Source: an uncultured Bacteroidota bacterium (lineage in GTDB: Bacteria > Bacteroidota > Bacteroidia > 2-12-FULL-35-15). From it: a DNA stretch of 39,005 nt. This document shows positions 16,288-25,356 of the stretch, in pieces. The notes under the pieces were generated by a model. It saw nothing but the letters and a program-made list of their open reading frames with translations, ran no database searches and was not told the DNA's origin. The stretch lies in NCBI GenBank assembly GCA_903926385.1, contig CAIYIS010000043.1, positions 1-39,005 on the forward strand, written 5' to 3'. Every line of letters begins with the position of its first letter. Position 1 is the stretch's first letter. Position numbers and translations under genes: made by a program.

Positions 16288-18063
16288 TTATCTGTTATTT
16301 AAAGTTTTTTCTATTCTGTCAAGTCTGCTTTCGAGGGCATCAAAATTTGCGTCTGTTTTTAATTCCTCTTTTATAGTTTCAATTTGGTTTATTTTTTCTG
16401 CCAATGCTCTTGTGGTTTGTTCAAGTGCTTTTATTCCTGCCATACACACACCGTCCATATCCACTGTTCCGATGGTGTAATTATTTTCACCGAAATTAAA
16501 TGCAGTATAAAAATCTTGAGCCATAGGGCCAATATGATGTATTCTTCTGCTTTGAGCTAAATAGTTCCATTTTGTAATTTTTAACTCACAAATTTTATCA
16601 AGTATTTCCTGAGTATTGACTACTGTAAAATTAGCTTTCTTTCTCCTGTCTGAAACGCTCGACCAGCTACCTGCTCCCGGAAATAATTGCACCCCTGTCT
16701 GAAGTGCTGTATCAGAATAAAACACAACACCACCAGATGCTCTTACCATAAATTGATTAATAGCAGTATTATAAAGCACGCCACCCGCAGCATCAGCAAA
16801 AATAAAACAGCCCTTTAGTGTTGCACTTGATGCTTTTGTTCCAAAAGCGATAGATACAAAACCATCAGCGGTGTTGTCCTTTCCGAATGCAGCAGACGAA
16901 CTGCCTGTCCGGGTTCTATTTTGATAACCTATAGAAATTCCATCTTCTGACCTGTTATGATAACCAATTGCTACACCTCGCGTAATATTTACATAATTAC
17001 TGTCACCTATCGCTACTAGGCCTCCATAAGCAATAGCTCCGGAATCGATAGAAGTATAATTATTTCTACCAATGCTAATACAGTTCAATCCTTTTGCCTT
17101 ATTGTTTATACCCATCGACACACTGCATCTGCCCGATGCCTCGCAGTTTAACCCTTCGGCAAACGAATGTTTCCCAATTTTCGAATTTCCCCAAACACTT
17201 GTGTTTGTTACTTGTCCTAACCTAAGTGCAGCATTGTGTGGATACCACATCATTCTTGTACCTGCACTCGAATCGCAAAGAGCTCCCGACAAGGTATCTC
17301 CCCTCACTTGAAATCCATCATTACCCACAAATTGTACCTGCGCTATAGGCGATGAAGTACCCACTGCCCATTGCCCATTTGCCGTAATGCGCATGCGTTC
17401 CGTATTATTTGATTTAAAGGTTAGGTCCTCCGCATTGTTTGTTCCCAAATAATTTGAACCGGTTACGGTATCTCCAGCAGGCGACCATCCTGGTGAAAGT
17501 AAATTTAATGCATACAATACAGTATCATGATGCTTGTCTGTTGCCGGCATCCAGTTGGTGCCGTTCCATTTTAATATTTTCCCTATGGCTATTCCTGCTG
17601 TGTCGGCATCTATAAGGTCATTAATACTTAACCCGGTTATTTGATTGGATTGATTTGCATAAAACGCATAAGGTACTGACATTAGTTGAGCATTGCCCAT
17701 TACCACATATCCTGAACCATAATCAATGGCTATGGCCAGAAAGTAATTATTGTTTTGCCATGAAATAAGATTAAATGCCGACAGTGAACCCACCCCTGTA
17801 GAAACACCTATACCTATTTTACAAACATATAATCCGTTTGCATCTGTGGTAACGGCAAAGGTTTCTTCCCAAACCAATGTACCGGAGCCACTGCCGGAAT
17901 AAATGCCGGCTTTTACAGTAATGTTCTGATTAATGATAGCTGCCCCGAGTGAATTTCGAGCAATACCCTGATAATTGAAAATATCGGGTACTCCCTGAGC
18001 AAACATAGTGTTGCCGACTATCAAAAAGAGAAAAAAGTAAAGGGTGTATACAAGTTTTTTCAT
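16288..18063 (-). CDS. Secreted tail-fibre-like protein with S74 intramolecular chaperone domain, paralogue
   Basis: 591 residues, the same architecture as the gene 3 bases downstream: signal peptide (about 1-22), N-terminal domain (FNYQGIARNSLG ... LMSVPYAFYA, about 28-136), linker SINDLIDADTAG, head repeats with a spacing near 14 residues (about 295-410), S74 domain with Ser471 in VSDRRKKANF and HHIGPMAQDFYTAF, then a short coiled coil. The shared linker phrase LKWNG-NW-PA-D shows a recent tandem duplication. It starts 7 bases after the stop of a short T9SS-sorted protein gene. Probably a trimeric surface fibre; its secretion route is not evident because it lacks a sorting domain. Confidence 0.85.
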   Translation of the reverse strand: MKKLVYTLYFFLFLIVGNTMFAQGVPDIFNYQGIARNSLGAAIINQNITVKAGIYSGSGSGTLVWEETFAVTTDANGLYVCKIGIGVSTGVGSLSAFNLISWQNNNYFLAIAIDYGSGYVVMGNAQLMSVPYAFYANQSNQITGLSINDLIDADTAGIAIGKILKWNGTNWMPATDKHHDTVLYALNLLSPGWSPAGDTVTGSNYLGTNNAEDLTFKSNNTERMRITANGQWAVGTSSPIAQVQFVGNDGFQVRGDTLSGALCDSSAGTRMMWYPHNAALRLGQVTNTSVWGNSKIGKHSFAEGLNCEASGRCSVSMGINNKAKGLNCISIGRNNYTSIDSGAIAYGGLVAIGDSNYVNITRGVAIGYHNRSEDGISIGYQNRTRTGSSSAAFGKDNTADGFVSIAFGTKASSATLKGCFIFADAAGGVLYNTAINQFMVRASGGVVFYSDTALQTGVQLFPGAGSWSSVSDRRKKANFTVVNTQEILDKICELKITKWNYLAQSRRIHHIGPMAQDFYTAFNFGENNYTIGTVDMDGVCMAGIKALEQTTRALAEKINQIETIKEELKTDANFDALESRLDRIEKTLNNR

Positions 18064-18070
18064 TCAATAA

Positions 18071-18577
18071 TCAAATCTTAACAAATCTAAATAAATGATT
18101 GTTTCCTTTCTCGTCTGTAATATTAATAAAGTATATACCATCCATAAACGAAGCTACAGGTAAAGTATATTGTGTGCTCTTTATTAGTTTCACATTTTCA
18201 TTCTTTACTAATAAACGACCTTGTGTATCATAAATCGAAACAGTAGCTGTCATGTTTTGCGAAGCACTCAAATAAACAAGGTTGCTCGATGGATTAGGAA
18301 ACATAGATATTTCCTGTGAAGGTTCATTTTGAGAAGGAACAATAACCGGAAAAGGAATAAATGGCTGAACGAAGCCTTGGGTAATTATATTATTGGGGGC
18401 GGTGTAAGTGTTTACCTGCAATTCTCCTATATTGGCATACAATCCACCGTTACTATTAAATACATACTTCCCTCCACTCGAAACCACACTGCGTATGATT
18501 GACTGAGCGTTTCCTTTAGCAGAATGCAAAGCAGACAAAGTTAGTACAATATAAAGAAGGCGTAACGGTTTAATCAT
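18071..18577 (-). CDS. Short secreted protein with T9SS type A sorting domain
   Basis: 168 residues from ATG 18577; an in-frame ATG at 18598 lies inside the promoter box and is rejected. Signal peptide about 1-24 (LLYIVLTLSALHSAKGNAQS). The middle carries YANIGELQ ... ITQGFVQPF. The end, from ISMFPNPSSNLVYL to FRFVKI, is a T9SS type A C-terminal domain that directs export across the outer membrane and surface attachment. It leads an operon with two S74-type fibre proteins. A protein of the same plan is encoded at 37425-37898 ahead of a collagen-like stalk gene. Confidence 0.88.
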   Translation of the reverse strand: MIKPLRLLYIVLTLSALHSAKGNAQSIIRSVVSSGGKYVFNSNGGLYANIGELQVNTYTAPNNIITQGFVQPFIPFPVIVPSQNEPSQEISMFPNPSSNLVYLSASQNMTATVSIYDTQGRLLVKNENVKLIKSTQYTLPVASFMDGIYFINITDEKGNNHLFRFVKI

Positions 18578-18595
18578 TATTAATAGTTGATGAGG

Positions 18596-18603
18596 CAAAA
18601 GTA
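18596..18603 (-). promoter_or_regulatory. -7 promoter box of the T9SS/fibre operon
   Basis: Read on the minus strand, TACTTTTG matches TAnnTTTG exactly, 19 bases before ATG 18577. It overlaps the alternative ATG at 18598, which supports the downstream start. No clear -33 TTG. Confidence 0.5.
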
Positions 18604-18666
18604 ATTGTTTTTTTTATAAAAAATGTTTTACGCGCATCTTATTAACTAAAATGAGACGAGCGAATA

Positions 18667-19242
18667 TTATTTTACCTCTGTTAAATGTTTGACATGTTGT
18701 TCAAACAACTCGCAAAACAGTTTAAATGCATCTTCTTCATTTTTTGGATTTATTTTTTTGTAAATCGGATGATGAGAATTAACCAAACATAACATGGTAG
18801 CTTTTTTAGATATCTTGTTAGCTACATAATAATGCACGTCTATCTCATGAGGTGTCTCCAGAAATTCTACCAACATACCATACTTTCCTTCTTTTAAATC
18901 GGTAGCAATAAAATCGGAAAATGCATTATAACTTTTCCGGAACATCTTAGCTTCATTTATTCCCCATTCTGCATTTGTTTTTGGTGTTCGGTTTACGAAT
19001 ACAGCTTTACATCCAGGCTGAGTATTGATAAAAGCAACCATCTTTTTTGCCAATAACGTGTCGTAAACTTCAGCTTTGTTTATAGGATTAATATGGACAG
19101 GATAAACATAAATGGTTTCTGATGTTACAGTTTTCTTTTGTTCCGATAACTTAGTCATTTGCACTCCGCAGCAGCTTGCAAAAAGTATCATCATAATTAA
19201 GCTAACCAACCAGGTTCTTTTAATTTGTAATTGTTTTTTCAT
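18667..19242 (-). CDS. Putative lipoprotein of unknown function
   Basis: 191 residues from ATG 19242, chosen because it opens a typical lipoprotein signal (basic MKKQLQIKR, hydrophobic WLVSLIMMILFASC with a Cys at the lipobox) and lies behind both AGAG and a promoter box at 19290-19297. An extended frame to 19413 would bury the signal. The mature part has mixed alpha/beta content, with AKMFRKSYNAFSDFIATDLKEG and EIDVHYYVANKISKKATM. I do not recognise the family. Likely anchored in the envelope. Confidence 0.7.
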   Translation of the reverse strand: MKKQLQIKRTWLVSLIMMILFASCCGVQMTKLSEQKKTVTSETIYVYPVHINPINKAEVYDTLLAKKMVAFINTQPGCKAVFVNRTPKTNAEWGINEAKMFRKSYNAFSDFIATDLKEGKYGMLVEFLETPHEIDVHYYVANKISKKATMLCLVNSHHPIYKKINPKNEEDAFKLFCELFEQHVKHLTEVK

Positions 19243-19289
19243 TTTCTCTTGTATTTTAAGTTTGTATTTAATATGAATTAATTTCGATA

Positions 19290-19297
19290 CAAAATTA
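19290..19297 (-). promoter_or_regulatory. -7 promoter box of the lipoprotein gene
   Basis: TAATTTTG on the minus strand, an exact TAnnTTTG match, 48 bases before ATG 19242. Confidence 0.45.
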
Positions 19298-19550
19298 GGT
19301 GATAAGCAATAGTACGAAAACGGAATTAGACTACTTGTTTTTATCCTTTTTGCAAATTTTACAATTATGGTTTTTAAGTAGTAAGGATATTCGCTTTTTT
19401 GTGTTTTTTGCAAATTACATGTGCTGCCTTGGCAACTTTTGCAATTAAATTTAATTCGAATTTGTACTTTTCAATTAAAAATACTGTCCTCCGATTTCAA
19501 TTTTAATAGGGTTGTTTTTTAGGTTTAGATTGTATGCTCCTCTATTAGAT

Positions 19551-19585
19551 AAAAAAAGTCACGGACATTATCATCCGTGACTTTT
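19551..19585 (-). terminator. Intrinsic terminator of the M3 peptidase gene
   Basis: AAAAGTCACGGA (19554-19565) pairs with TCCGTGACTTTT (19574-19585). On the minus strand the hairpin is followed by a run of T, 32 bases after the peptidase stop. The remaining intergenic sequence 19414-19550 shows no gene. Confidence 0.85.
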
Positions 19586-19617
19586 AGTTTTTACTCTTAG
19601 AGAGAGAGTTGTTTTGT

Positions 19618-21789
19618 TTATTTTTTAGGAGTTACTTTAAATCCTGACAATATCATTAAAGCATCCGAAGTAGCATCGTGACCTCTGAAATTACGATAAG
19701 CTGTAGCTTCATCCACTGTACCTCCAACACTAAATACATTGTCGTATAATTTTTTTGCAACTGTTTTGTCGTATGGCCCTCCTGCTTCTGTAAATGCAGC
19801 ATAAGCATCAGCACTTAGCACCTCTGACCATAGGTAACTGTAGTAACCTGCCGAATATCCATCGCTAGAAAAGATATGACCGAAGGCAGGTAAACGATGA
19901 CGCATCACCATTTCCGAAGGTATGTGAAGTTCTTCTAATGTCTTTTTTTCGAATGCTTTTGGGTCGATAAGTTCTGAACCTGCTAAGTGGATTTTCATAT
20001 CTACCAATGCACTCGATAACGTTTCAACAGTTTTGAAACCTGTATTGAATTTAGAAGCATTATTTATTTTATCTACCAATGCTTTTGGAATAGGAGCACC
20101 TGTTTTGCAATTCAGTGCAAACTTATTAAGCACTTCAGGTGTAGACAACCATCTTTCTAATAATTGCGAAGGGAATTCAACATAATCTGTTACCACATTG
20201 GTTCCGGACAACATCGGATAAGTAACCTTAGAATTTAACCCATGTAGCGCATGCCCGAATTCATGAAACAAAGTACTTGCGTCTTCCCAAGAAATTAACA
20301 CAGGCTCACCTTCTTTTCCTTTAATAAAATTACAGTTGTTCGAAACGATGGTAGTAATATCTCCGTTCAATGTTTCCTGGTCGCGATAAGCTGTCATCCA
20401 AGCTCCGGAACGTTTACCTTTACGAGCATAAGGGTCGAAATACCACATGCCGATTTGTTTGCCTGATGTTTTGTCCGACACTTTATACACTCTCACATCC
20501 GGATGGAAAACGGGTACATCGGTAACTTGAGTAAATTGCAGATTAAATAATTCACCGGCTACATAAAATAAACCTTCGCGCAGATTCTCCAATTGAAGAT
20601 ATTGTTTCACTTCTTCCTGATCTAAGTCGTATTTTGCTTTACGTACTTTTTCTGCATAAAAGCGATAATCCCAAGCTTCAATTTTAATTTTGGCTCCTTC
20701 TTTATCGGCTAGTTGTTGCATGTCTTTCACTTCTTCATGCACACGCTCCACAGCAGGAGTCCATACCGATTCAAGCAAAGCCATTGCTTTTTCAGGAGTT
20801 TTAGCCATTTTGTCGGCAAGGCGCCAGTGAGCGTGTGTGGCATATCCTAACAATTTGGCACGTTCTGCTCTCAGTTGTAATATTTCCGGAATAATAGCAT
20901 TGTTATCATTAGCATCTCCGTTATCTCCACGACTGATAAACATACGCCAAGCCTTTTCGCGAAGAGTTCTGTTTTTAGCACTTGCCAAAAATGGTTCGAT
21001 AGACGAACGGGTATTAGCAATAATCCAGCTGCCTTTTTTACCTTTCTTTTCGGCTGCCGAGGCTGCTGCTGCTTTCAGTTCTTCCGACATTCCATCCAAG
21101 TCTTTGGCATCGGTTATCTCCATATATTTATCACCTTCGTCAGCCAACTGATGCTGATTAAACTTGGTGAATAAAGCAGCCAGTTTCTGATTTATTTCAG
21201 CTACTCTTGCTTTGCTTTTCTCATCAAGTTTGGCTCCTGCCAGCAAAAAGTTGTTGTAATATTTAAAGCACAAACGTTGTTGCTCTGCCGTAAGTTTGCT
21301 TTTTTCGGGTGAGTTGTAAACTGCTTCTATTCGTTTGAAAAGAGTTGTGTTTTGAGTAATAGAATCGCTGAACGCAGCCACACGAGGTTCTATTACCTCT
21401 TGCACAGAATCCAGTTCGGGAGAACCCATATTAGCGGTCCATACGTTATAAATAGCTTCCACTTGTTTACGCACTATACCTGTTTTTTCGAGCGCTTCGA
21501 CGGTATTCGCAAACGAAGGAGCTTCGGTGTTTGTGGCAATTGCATTAATTTCGCTGCGTTGCATTCCTATTGCAATTTCTTCGGCAGGAACAAAATCGGA
21601 CACTTTTACTTTATCAAACGGTGGTATTCCGTTGTATCTTGCATCCCATTTTTGTACCAATGGATTTGTACTGTTCATAGCTGATGTTTTTGAATCATCC
21701 GATTTTTTGGGACTGCAACCACCAATCACTACTAGCGATGCAAGCAAAAAAGGATAATACGGTTTGATTTTAGATATTCTTTTTTTCAT
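19618..21789 (-). CDS. dcp: M3 family zinc metallopeptidase, peptidyl-dipeptidase Dcp-like lipoprotein
   Basis: 723 residues from ATG 21789, where a lipoprotein signal begins (MKKRISKIK, then YYPFLLASLVVIGGC with the lipobox Cys). An upstream in-frame ATG at 21831 would add 14 residues and spoil the signal. The zinc motif HEFGHALH (about 509-516) is intact, preceded by SWEDASTLF, and SSDGYSAGYYSYLWSEVLSADAY near the end is the substrate-binding region of the Dcp/oligopeptidase A group. It removes dipeptides from peptide C termini, probably in the periplasm or at the outer membrane. Single-gene unit with its own terminator; it diverges from the gene at 22028. Confidence 0.92.
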   Translation of the reverse strand: MKKRISKIKPYYPFLLASLVVIGGCSPKKSDDSKTSAMNSTNPLVQKWDARYNGIPPFDKVKVSDFVPAEEIAIGMQRSEINAIATNTEAPSFANTVEALEKTGIVRKQVEAIYNVWTANMGSPELDSVQEVIEPRVAAFSDSITQNTTLFKRIEAVYNSPEKSKLTAEQQRLCFKYYNNFLLAGAKLDEKSKARVAEINQKLAALFTKFNQHQLADEGDKYMEITDAKDLDGMSEELKAAAASAAEKKGKKGSWIIANTRSSIEPFLASAKNRTLREKAWRMFISRGDNGDANDNNAIIPEILQLRAERAKLLGYATHAHWRLADKMAKTPEKAMALLESVWTPAVERVHEEVKDMQQLADKEGAKIKIEAWDYRFYAEKVRKAKYDLDQEEVKQYLQLENLREGLFYVAGELFNLQFTQVTDVPVFHPDVRVYKVSDKTSGKQIGMWYFDPYARKGKRSGAWMTAYRDQETLNGDITTIVSNNCNFIKGKEGEPVLISWEDASTLFHEFGHALHGLNSKVTYPMLSGTNVVTDYVEFPSQLLERWLSTPEVLNKFALNCKTGAPIPKALVDKINNASKFNTGFKTVETLSSALVDMKIHLAGSELIDPKAFEKKTLEELHIPSEMVMRHRLPAFGHIFSSDGYSAGYYSYLWSEVLSADAYAAFTEAGGPYDKTVAKKLYDNVFSVGGTVDEATAYRNFRGHDATSDALMILSGFKVTPKK

Positions 21790-21942
21790 ATTAATATAAT
21801 TTTGAGCGGCTAAAGTAAGTAAAAAGTTCATAGTTGTGGGTGGTTAGTTTCCGTGTAGGGTATGATTGAAATCAGCTACATAAAGTTAACCACACAAACA
21901 CGTTGTTCGACTCTTTCCTTAATTATAACTGTTTCTTTGTTG

Positions 21943-21950
21943 TACTTTTG
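21943..21950 (+). promoter_or_regulatory. -7 promoter box upstream of the His-rich lipoprotein gene
   Basis: TACTTTTG, an exact TAnnTTTG match, 77 bases before ATG 22028, in the divergent gap between two genes. Confidence 0.4.
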
Positions 21951-22027
21951 AACCATTATTTATTTGCCGTTAAACCTTTTCGAAAAGAAAGCGTCCAATG
22001 CGTAGTTAAACCAAATTTATTTAAAAT

Positions 22028-22510
22028 ATGAAAAAACCAATCTTACTTTTAGTAACAGCATTTACTATTATTTCTACCATTCAATCATGTAAAAAAAAGG
22101 AGTCTCCTTTACCTCCAGTTATTACAAATTTGAATATCGACTTAAACAAAAATCAGGCTTATACTTTTGTTTTGCCCGAAAACACATCAGATACACCTTA
22201 CAAAATAACTTTACAGGCGGTTCATTATAATTTAAGTACCGTTGGTAAAGATGCTTCCGGAAATGAAATTTACCAATACACTCCCGAAACTGATTTTATA
22301 GGTAATGATGTGATGAGTGTCGCCAATACTGAAGAACATAGATGCAACGGTCATCACCCTCATCACGGGTTCGGGAAAATACATATCGGGCACCATGGTA
22401 ACGATCACGATGCTGATGATGTAGCTCCGAATATTGTAAACATTCATTTTTCTGTTGGAACTTCCGGTACCATAACCAAAACTTCCCAAGTTAGTTCAGA
22501 AAGTAAGTAG
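22028..22510 (+). CDS. Small histidine-rich lipoprotein
   Basis: 160 residues. Lipoprotein signal MKKPILLLVTAFTIISTIQSC, with Cys21 followed by a lysine run. Residues about 40-100 look like an Ig-like or cadherin-like beta domain (the phrase YQYTPETDFIGNDVMSV resembles the 'YTPxxDFxGxD' strands of surface repeats). About 103-127 is an insert with nine histidines and several Asp in roughly 25 residues, followed by a last strand VNIHFSVGTSG. The insert could bind a metal ion such as zinc or nickel. The gene stands alone between a divergent peptidase gene and a terminator. I do not know a named family. Confidence 0.7.
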   Translation: MKKPILLLVTAFTIISTIQSCKKKESPLPPVITNLNIDLNKNQAYTFVLPENTSDTPYKITLQAVHYNLSTVGKDASGNEIYQYTPETDFIGNDVMSVANTEEHRCNGHHPHHGFGKIHIGHHGNDHDADDVAPNIVNIHFSVGTSGTITKTSQVSSESK

Positions 22511-22528
22511 CATTGGATTAGATTAAAT

Positions 22529-22563
22529 AAAAAAGCTACTGATTTTATGTCAGTAGCTTTTTT
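22529..22563. terminator. Bidirectional intrinsic terminator
   Basis: AAAAAAGCTACTGA (22529-22542) pairs with TCAGTAGCTTTTTT (22550-22563); loop TTTTATG. It lies between two convergent genes (22028-22510 and 22615-23085) and can serve both. Confidence 0.9.
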
Positions 22564-22614
22564 GTTAATTGGTAGAAAACACTCTCTTCTCCGAAGAAAT
22601 GAATAACTCTTGAT

Positions 22615-23085
22615 TTATTTTCCTCTGAATTTTTTCTGCTTTCCGGTAAAAGTAAATTCTGCTTTGCTTTTTCCTTTTTTGTCTGTAATAACCGCTGTAC
22701 CTTCCATTGTTTCACCGGTAACTGTTCCGTTCCATTTCAATTTATCTCCGTCAGCATTTTTGGAGTCGGAAACAAATGTAATGATTGCTGTTCCTGATGT
22801 TGAATCGACAGAGGCGGTGAAGGGACTGGCAGTAAACACATATTCCTTTAACATAAATGTAGAACTTAGTTTATCTGCCCTAAACAAAATCTGGTCTTTT
22901 TTAACTTCGTCATTCTTTTTCTTGCCTTGCAGAGTTAATTCTACATCATAGTTTTTTTCGCCAAGCAGTTTATCTTTTTTCTGAGCAAGTGCTTTATTCG
23001 GAATACCTGCCATACAAGCAAACATTATTATCGCAAAAGATATATTGGTTATAAAATGTTTTTTTATTGTTAAACTGTTTTTCAT
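22615..23085 (-). CDS. Small secreted protein of unknown function
   Basis: 156 residues. An N-terminal signal with a basic start (MKNSLTIKK) and hydrophobic core ends near ALAQ (about 32-35), so the mature protein begins at about 36 with KKDKLLGEKNYDVEL. The mature part is strongly lysine-rich and beta-like, with paired strands (LKWNGTVTGETMEGTAVITDK) ending in GKQKKFRGK. No motif that I recognise. A TACCTTTG promoter box lies 46 bases upstream on the minus strand (23131-23138). Single-gene unit closed by the terminator at 22529-22563. Confidence 0.65.
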   Translation of the reverse strand: MKNSLTIKKHFITNISFAIIMFACMAGIPNKALAQKKDKLLGEKNYDVELTLQGKKKNDEVKKDQILFRADKLSSTFMLKEYVFTASPFTASVDSTSGTAIITFVSDSKNADGDKLKWNGTVTGETMEGTAVITDKKGKSKAEFTFTGKQKKFRGK

Positions 23086-23130
23086 TTTTAGATTGTTTTA
23101 AGCATTAATAAAAGTTAATGATTGAGATGC

Positions 23131-23138
23131 CAAAGGTA
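23131..23138 (-). promoter_or_regulatory. -7 promoter box of the small secreted protein gene
   Basis: On the minus strand TACCTTTG, an exact TAnnTTTG match, 46 bases before the start at 23085. Confidence 0.45.
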
Positions 23139-23234
23139 GTAAAAAGAAAAGTTTTTTATACAATCGATCCTTATTTAAATCGCTAAAAGCCCTATAGCAT
23201 TTCTTAGCAACTTATGCTTTATTTATAATATTAC

Positions 23235-23242
23235 TATATTTG
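23235..23242 (+). promoter_or_regulatory. -7 promoter box of the broken leucine-rich repeat gene
   Basis: TATATTTG, an exact TAnnTTTG match, 28 bases before the position where the start codon should be. The gene itself is damaged, the promoter box is not. Confidence 0.4.
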
Positions 23243-23269
23243 TAATCACAAACTCTAATACTTTAACAC

Positions 23270-24198
23270 ATAAAAAAATACTTACTACTTTTTTTAGCTT
23301 GTTTATCCTGCTACATTCCATAGCTCAGGTGGTTTATATACCTGATGCCAATTTCAAAACATTATCGCTTAATAATACTGTAATTAATACCAATTCAGAT
23401 ACTTAAATTCAAGTGAGTGAGGCTATTGCTTACACCGGTGCCATTAATGTAGTCAGTCATTCAATTGGTGATTTAACAGGCATTTCAGCATTTGTAAATA
23501 TCACTTCACTTAATTGTTATAACAATCATATTACCTCGTTGAACTTAAGTGCTAATGCAGCCATTACCAGTTTAGGTTGTTCTGTCAATCAGCTTACCAG
23601 TTTAGATTTGAGTGCCAATATTGCATTAACTAATGTTACCTGTGTAAATGATCAATTGACAAGCTTGAATTTGGGCACTAATACCGTTTTGAGTGAATTA
23701 TACTGCAACGGCAATCAGCTTACTTCTCTGGATGTAAGTGCCGAAACCGCTCTTACTGTATTGTATTGTTTTACCAATCAGTTAACCAGCCTGAATTTAA
23801 GTTCAAACACCTTGCTTACCGATATGTATTGCATGGGTAATCCTTATTTATACTGTATTCGGGTGCCTGATGTGGCTGCTGCCACAGCTAATCAAAATTG
23901 GCTGAAAGATGCCGGTGCTATTTATTCGCTCAATTGCAATGCCGCGGGTATTGCCGATGTGTCGGCTGTTTCTTCGGTTTTGTTTCCAAATCCGGCAAGC
24001 GATGAACTTACTTTTACCGGTTTGCAAATAAATGCTGAATGGAGAATTTACAATACGCTTGGACAATTACTACTTTCCGGAAAAGTCAACAGTTCGGATG
24101 CTAAAACTGTGAATATTCAAGCACTGTCAAGTGGAGTTTATTCTGTTAAAATTACTCATAATAGCCAATTTCATACTTTTAAACTTGTGAAAAATTGA
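23270..24198 (+). pseudogene. Broken leucine-rich repeat surface protein with T9SS sorting domain
   Basis: One frame holds a signal peptide (LTTFFSLFILLHSIAQ, about 23281-23328), the family N terminus YIPDANFKTL, then TAA at 23404-23406, then IQVSEAIAY, repeats of about 21 residues of the form LTSLDLSxNxxLxxLxCxxNQ, and a type A sorting domain (LFPNPASDELTF ... FKLVKN). Relatives have Glu where the TAA stands, so GAA to TAA is the likely change. At the expected start the sequence reads ACAT-AAAAAAATACTT; one G after ACAT would restore ATG AAA AAA ATA CTT. Two lesions make it a pseudogene; an internal GTG at 23413 would yield an unsecreted 261-residue product. Confidence 0.8.
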
Positions 24199-24717
24199 TA
24201 AGTTGGCTATTTATCATAATTTGTTAATTACTGTAAAATTCCTGAAAAACGAAGGAGTGCTGAATTTTTAATGAAGAAATCAGTTTAGTGTTTATGAATA
24301 TTGCCAACAGCAAATGAATGTGCAAGGTACACCCTAAATTCTCATAAGAAGTTTATAGCATTCCTTTGGATTCTATAAGGTTAAGTCGTTTTATTTTTCC
24401 GTTTCCATAAAATCAGTCAAAGGATAACCGCTTTATTCAAATTGTTCTGCTTGTATAAATACTTGATATAGCAATTGTTTTATCAAAGTTTAAGGTAATT
24501 GGCACAACAACTCAAATTGTTTGAACAATCACTTATATTGTTATTAGATATCTCGAAAACCAAGAGAGATGTCTTCCCTCAATTGCTTATGGGTTTATAA
24601 TGAGTAAGGAAAGGGGAGGGAGCTAAATGGTGATTTGGCAAAAGATGTTTGAAAACGAATACCCTAGAAAGAATAAAAGTCAAATAGTCTGAAATGGCAA
24701 AATCGGGGTAATGAGTT
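24199..24717. other. Intergenic region without a recognisable gene
   Basis: About 520 bases between the broken repeat gene and the minus-strand beta-barrel gene. I see no convincing reading frame, RNA gene or strong terminator. It may hold gene debris. Confidence 0.5.
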
Positions 24718-25317
24718 TTATTTTTTCTTCAGAACAAAAATATTGAAACCAAACCCAAAAGCAATATGGAATTCGCTAAGCGAAACAGCGGGGATATCTG
24801 ACAAATGCATACCATTGATATAAGATACTTCCATAAAAAGATGAGTAAACCGGGCGGCATAATAATTAATGCCCAGAGTGGCAGATGCCACAGGGCTAAT
24901 GGTGGCTTTATAGTCCGAAATATTATAAGGATAGGTTTGTAAGGCTTGGTTTTCGGGAGCTTTAAGCTGAGTCCAGCTAACACCAGGCTCAAAACCTATG
25001 TAAGGGTCGAGGTGATTATGAGTAGTTAAGTGATAATTATAACCAAAAAAGCAAGTGCTGTTTTGAGATAAAACGATAAGCGATTTAGGACGCGAAGCCC
25101 CCAGAAACACATAGAGTCCGCCTCTGAACGATATATTGTCTTCGGTATAGTATTCAATATTTCCGCTTACATACATATTGGTGGCATCATAAGCAGTAGG
25201 TATACCGGCAGCCAGTGTGCCTTTTCCGCTTAATAATCCTTTTGCAATAAACCGTTCGGAGGTTTGAGCAAACGCCATGATGGGCAATAAAAGTAAGATT
25301 GCACTAATTCTTTTCAT
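24718..25317 (-). CDS. Outer-membrane beta-barrel-like protein
   Basis: 199 residues. Signal peptide MKRISAILLLLPIMAFAQ, cleaved after AFA-Q. The mature part alternates short amphipathic strands with aromatic ends (VSGNIEYYT, ISFRGGLYVFLG, TCFFGYNYHL, DPYIGFEPGVSW, FTHLFMEVSYI) and ends in a strand FHIAFGFGFNIFVL, as in small 8-strand barrels. Function unknown. It begins 39 bases after the stop of a damaged barrel gene and may share its transcript. Confidence 0.65.
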   Translation of the reverse strand: MKRISAILLLLPIMAFAQTSERFIAKGLLSGKGTLAAGIPTAYDATNMYVSGNIEYYTEDNISFRGGLYVFLGASRPKSLIVLSQNSTCFFGYNYHLTTHNHLDPYIGFEPGVSWTQLKAPENQALQTYPYNISDYKATISPVASATLGINYYAARFTHLFMEVSYINGMHLSDIPAVSLSEFHIAFGFGFNIFVLKKK

Positions 25318-25356
25318 GATTGTTTACATTAATAAGGTTATAAATACTAAAATGGG

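Noticed and set aside
18578-18598. Earlier ATG for the T9SS protein
   Set aside because: It overlaps a TAnnTTTG promoter box and would place extra residues before the signal peptide.
24504-24545. Near-palindrome ATTGTTTGAACAAT as an operator site
   Set aside because: It is a short, imperfect match in an AT-rich gap with no gene start close by.
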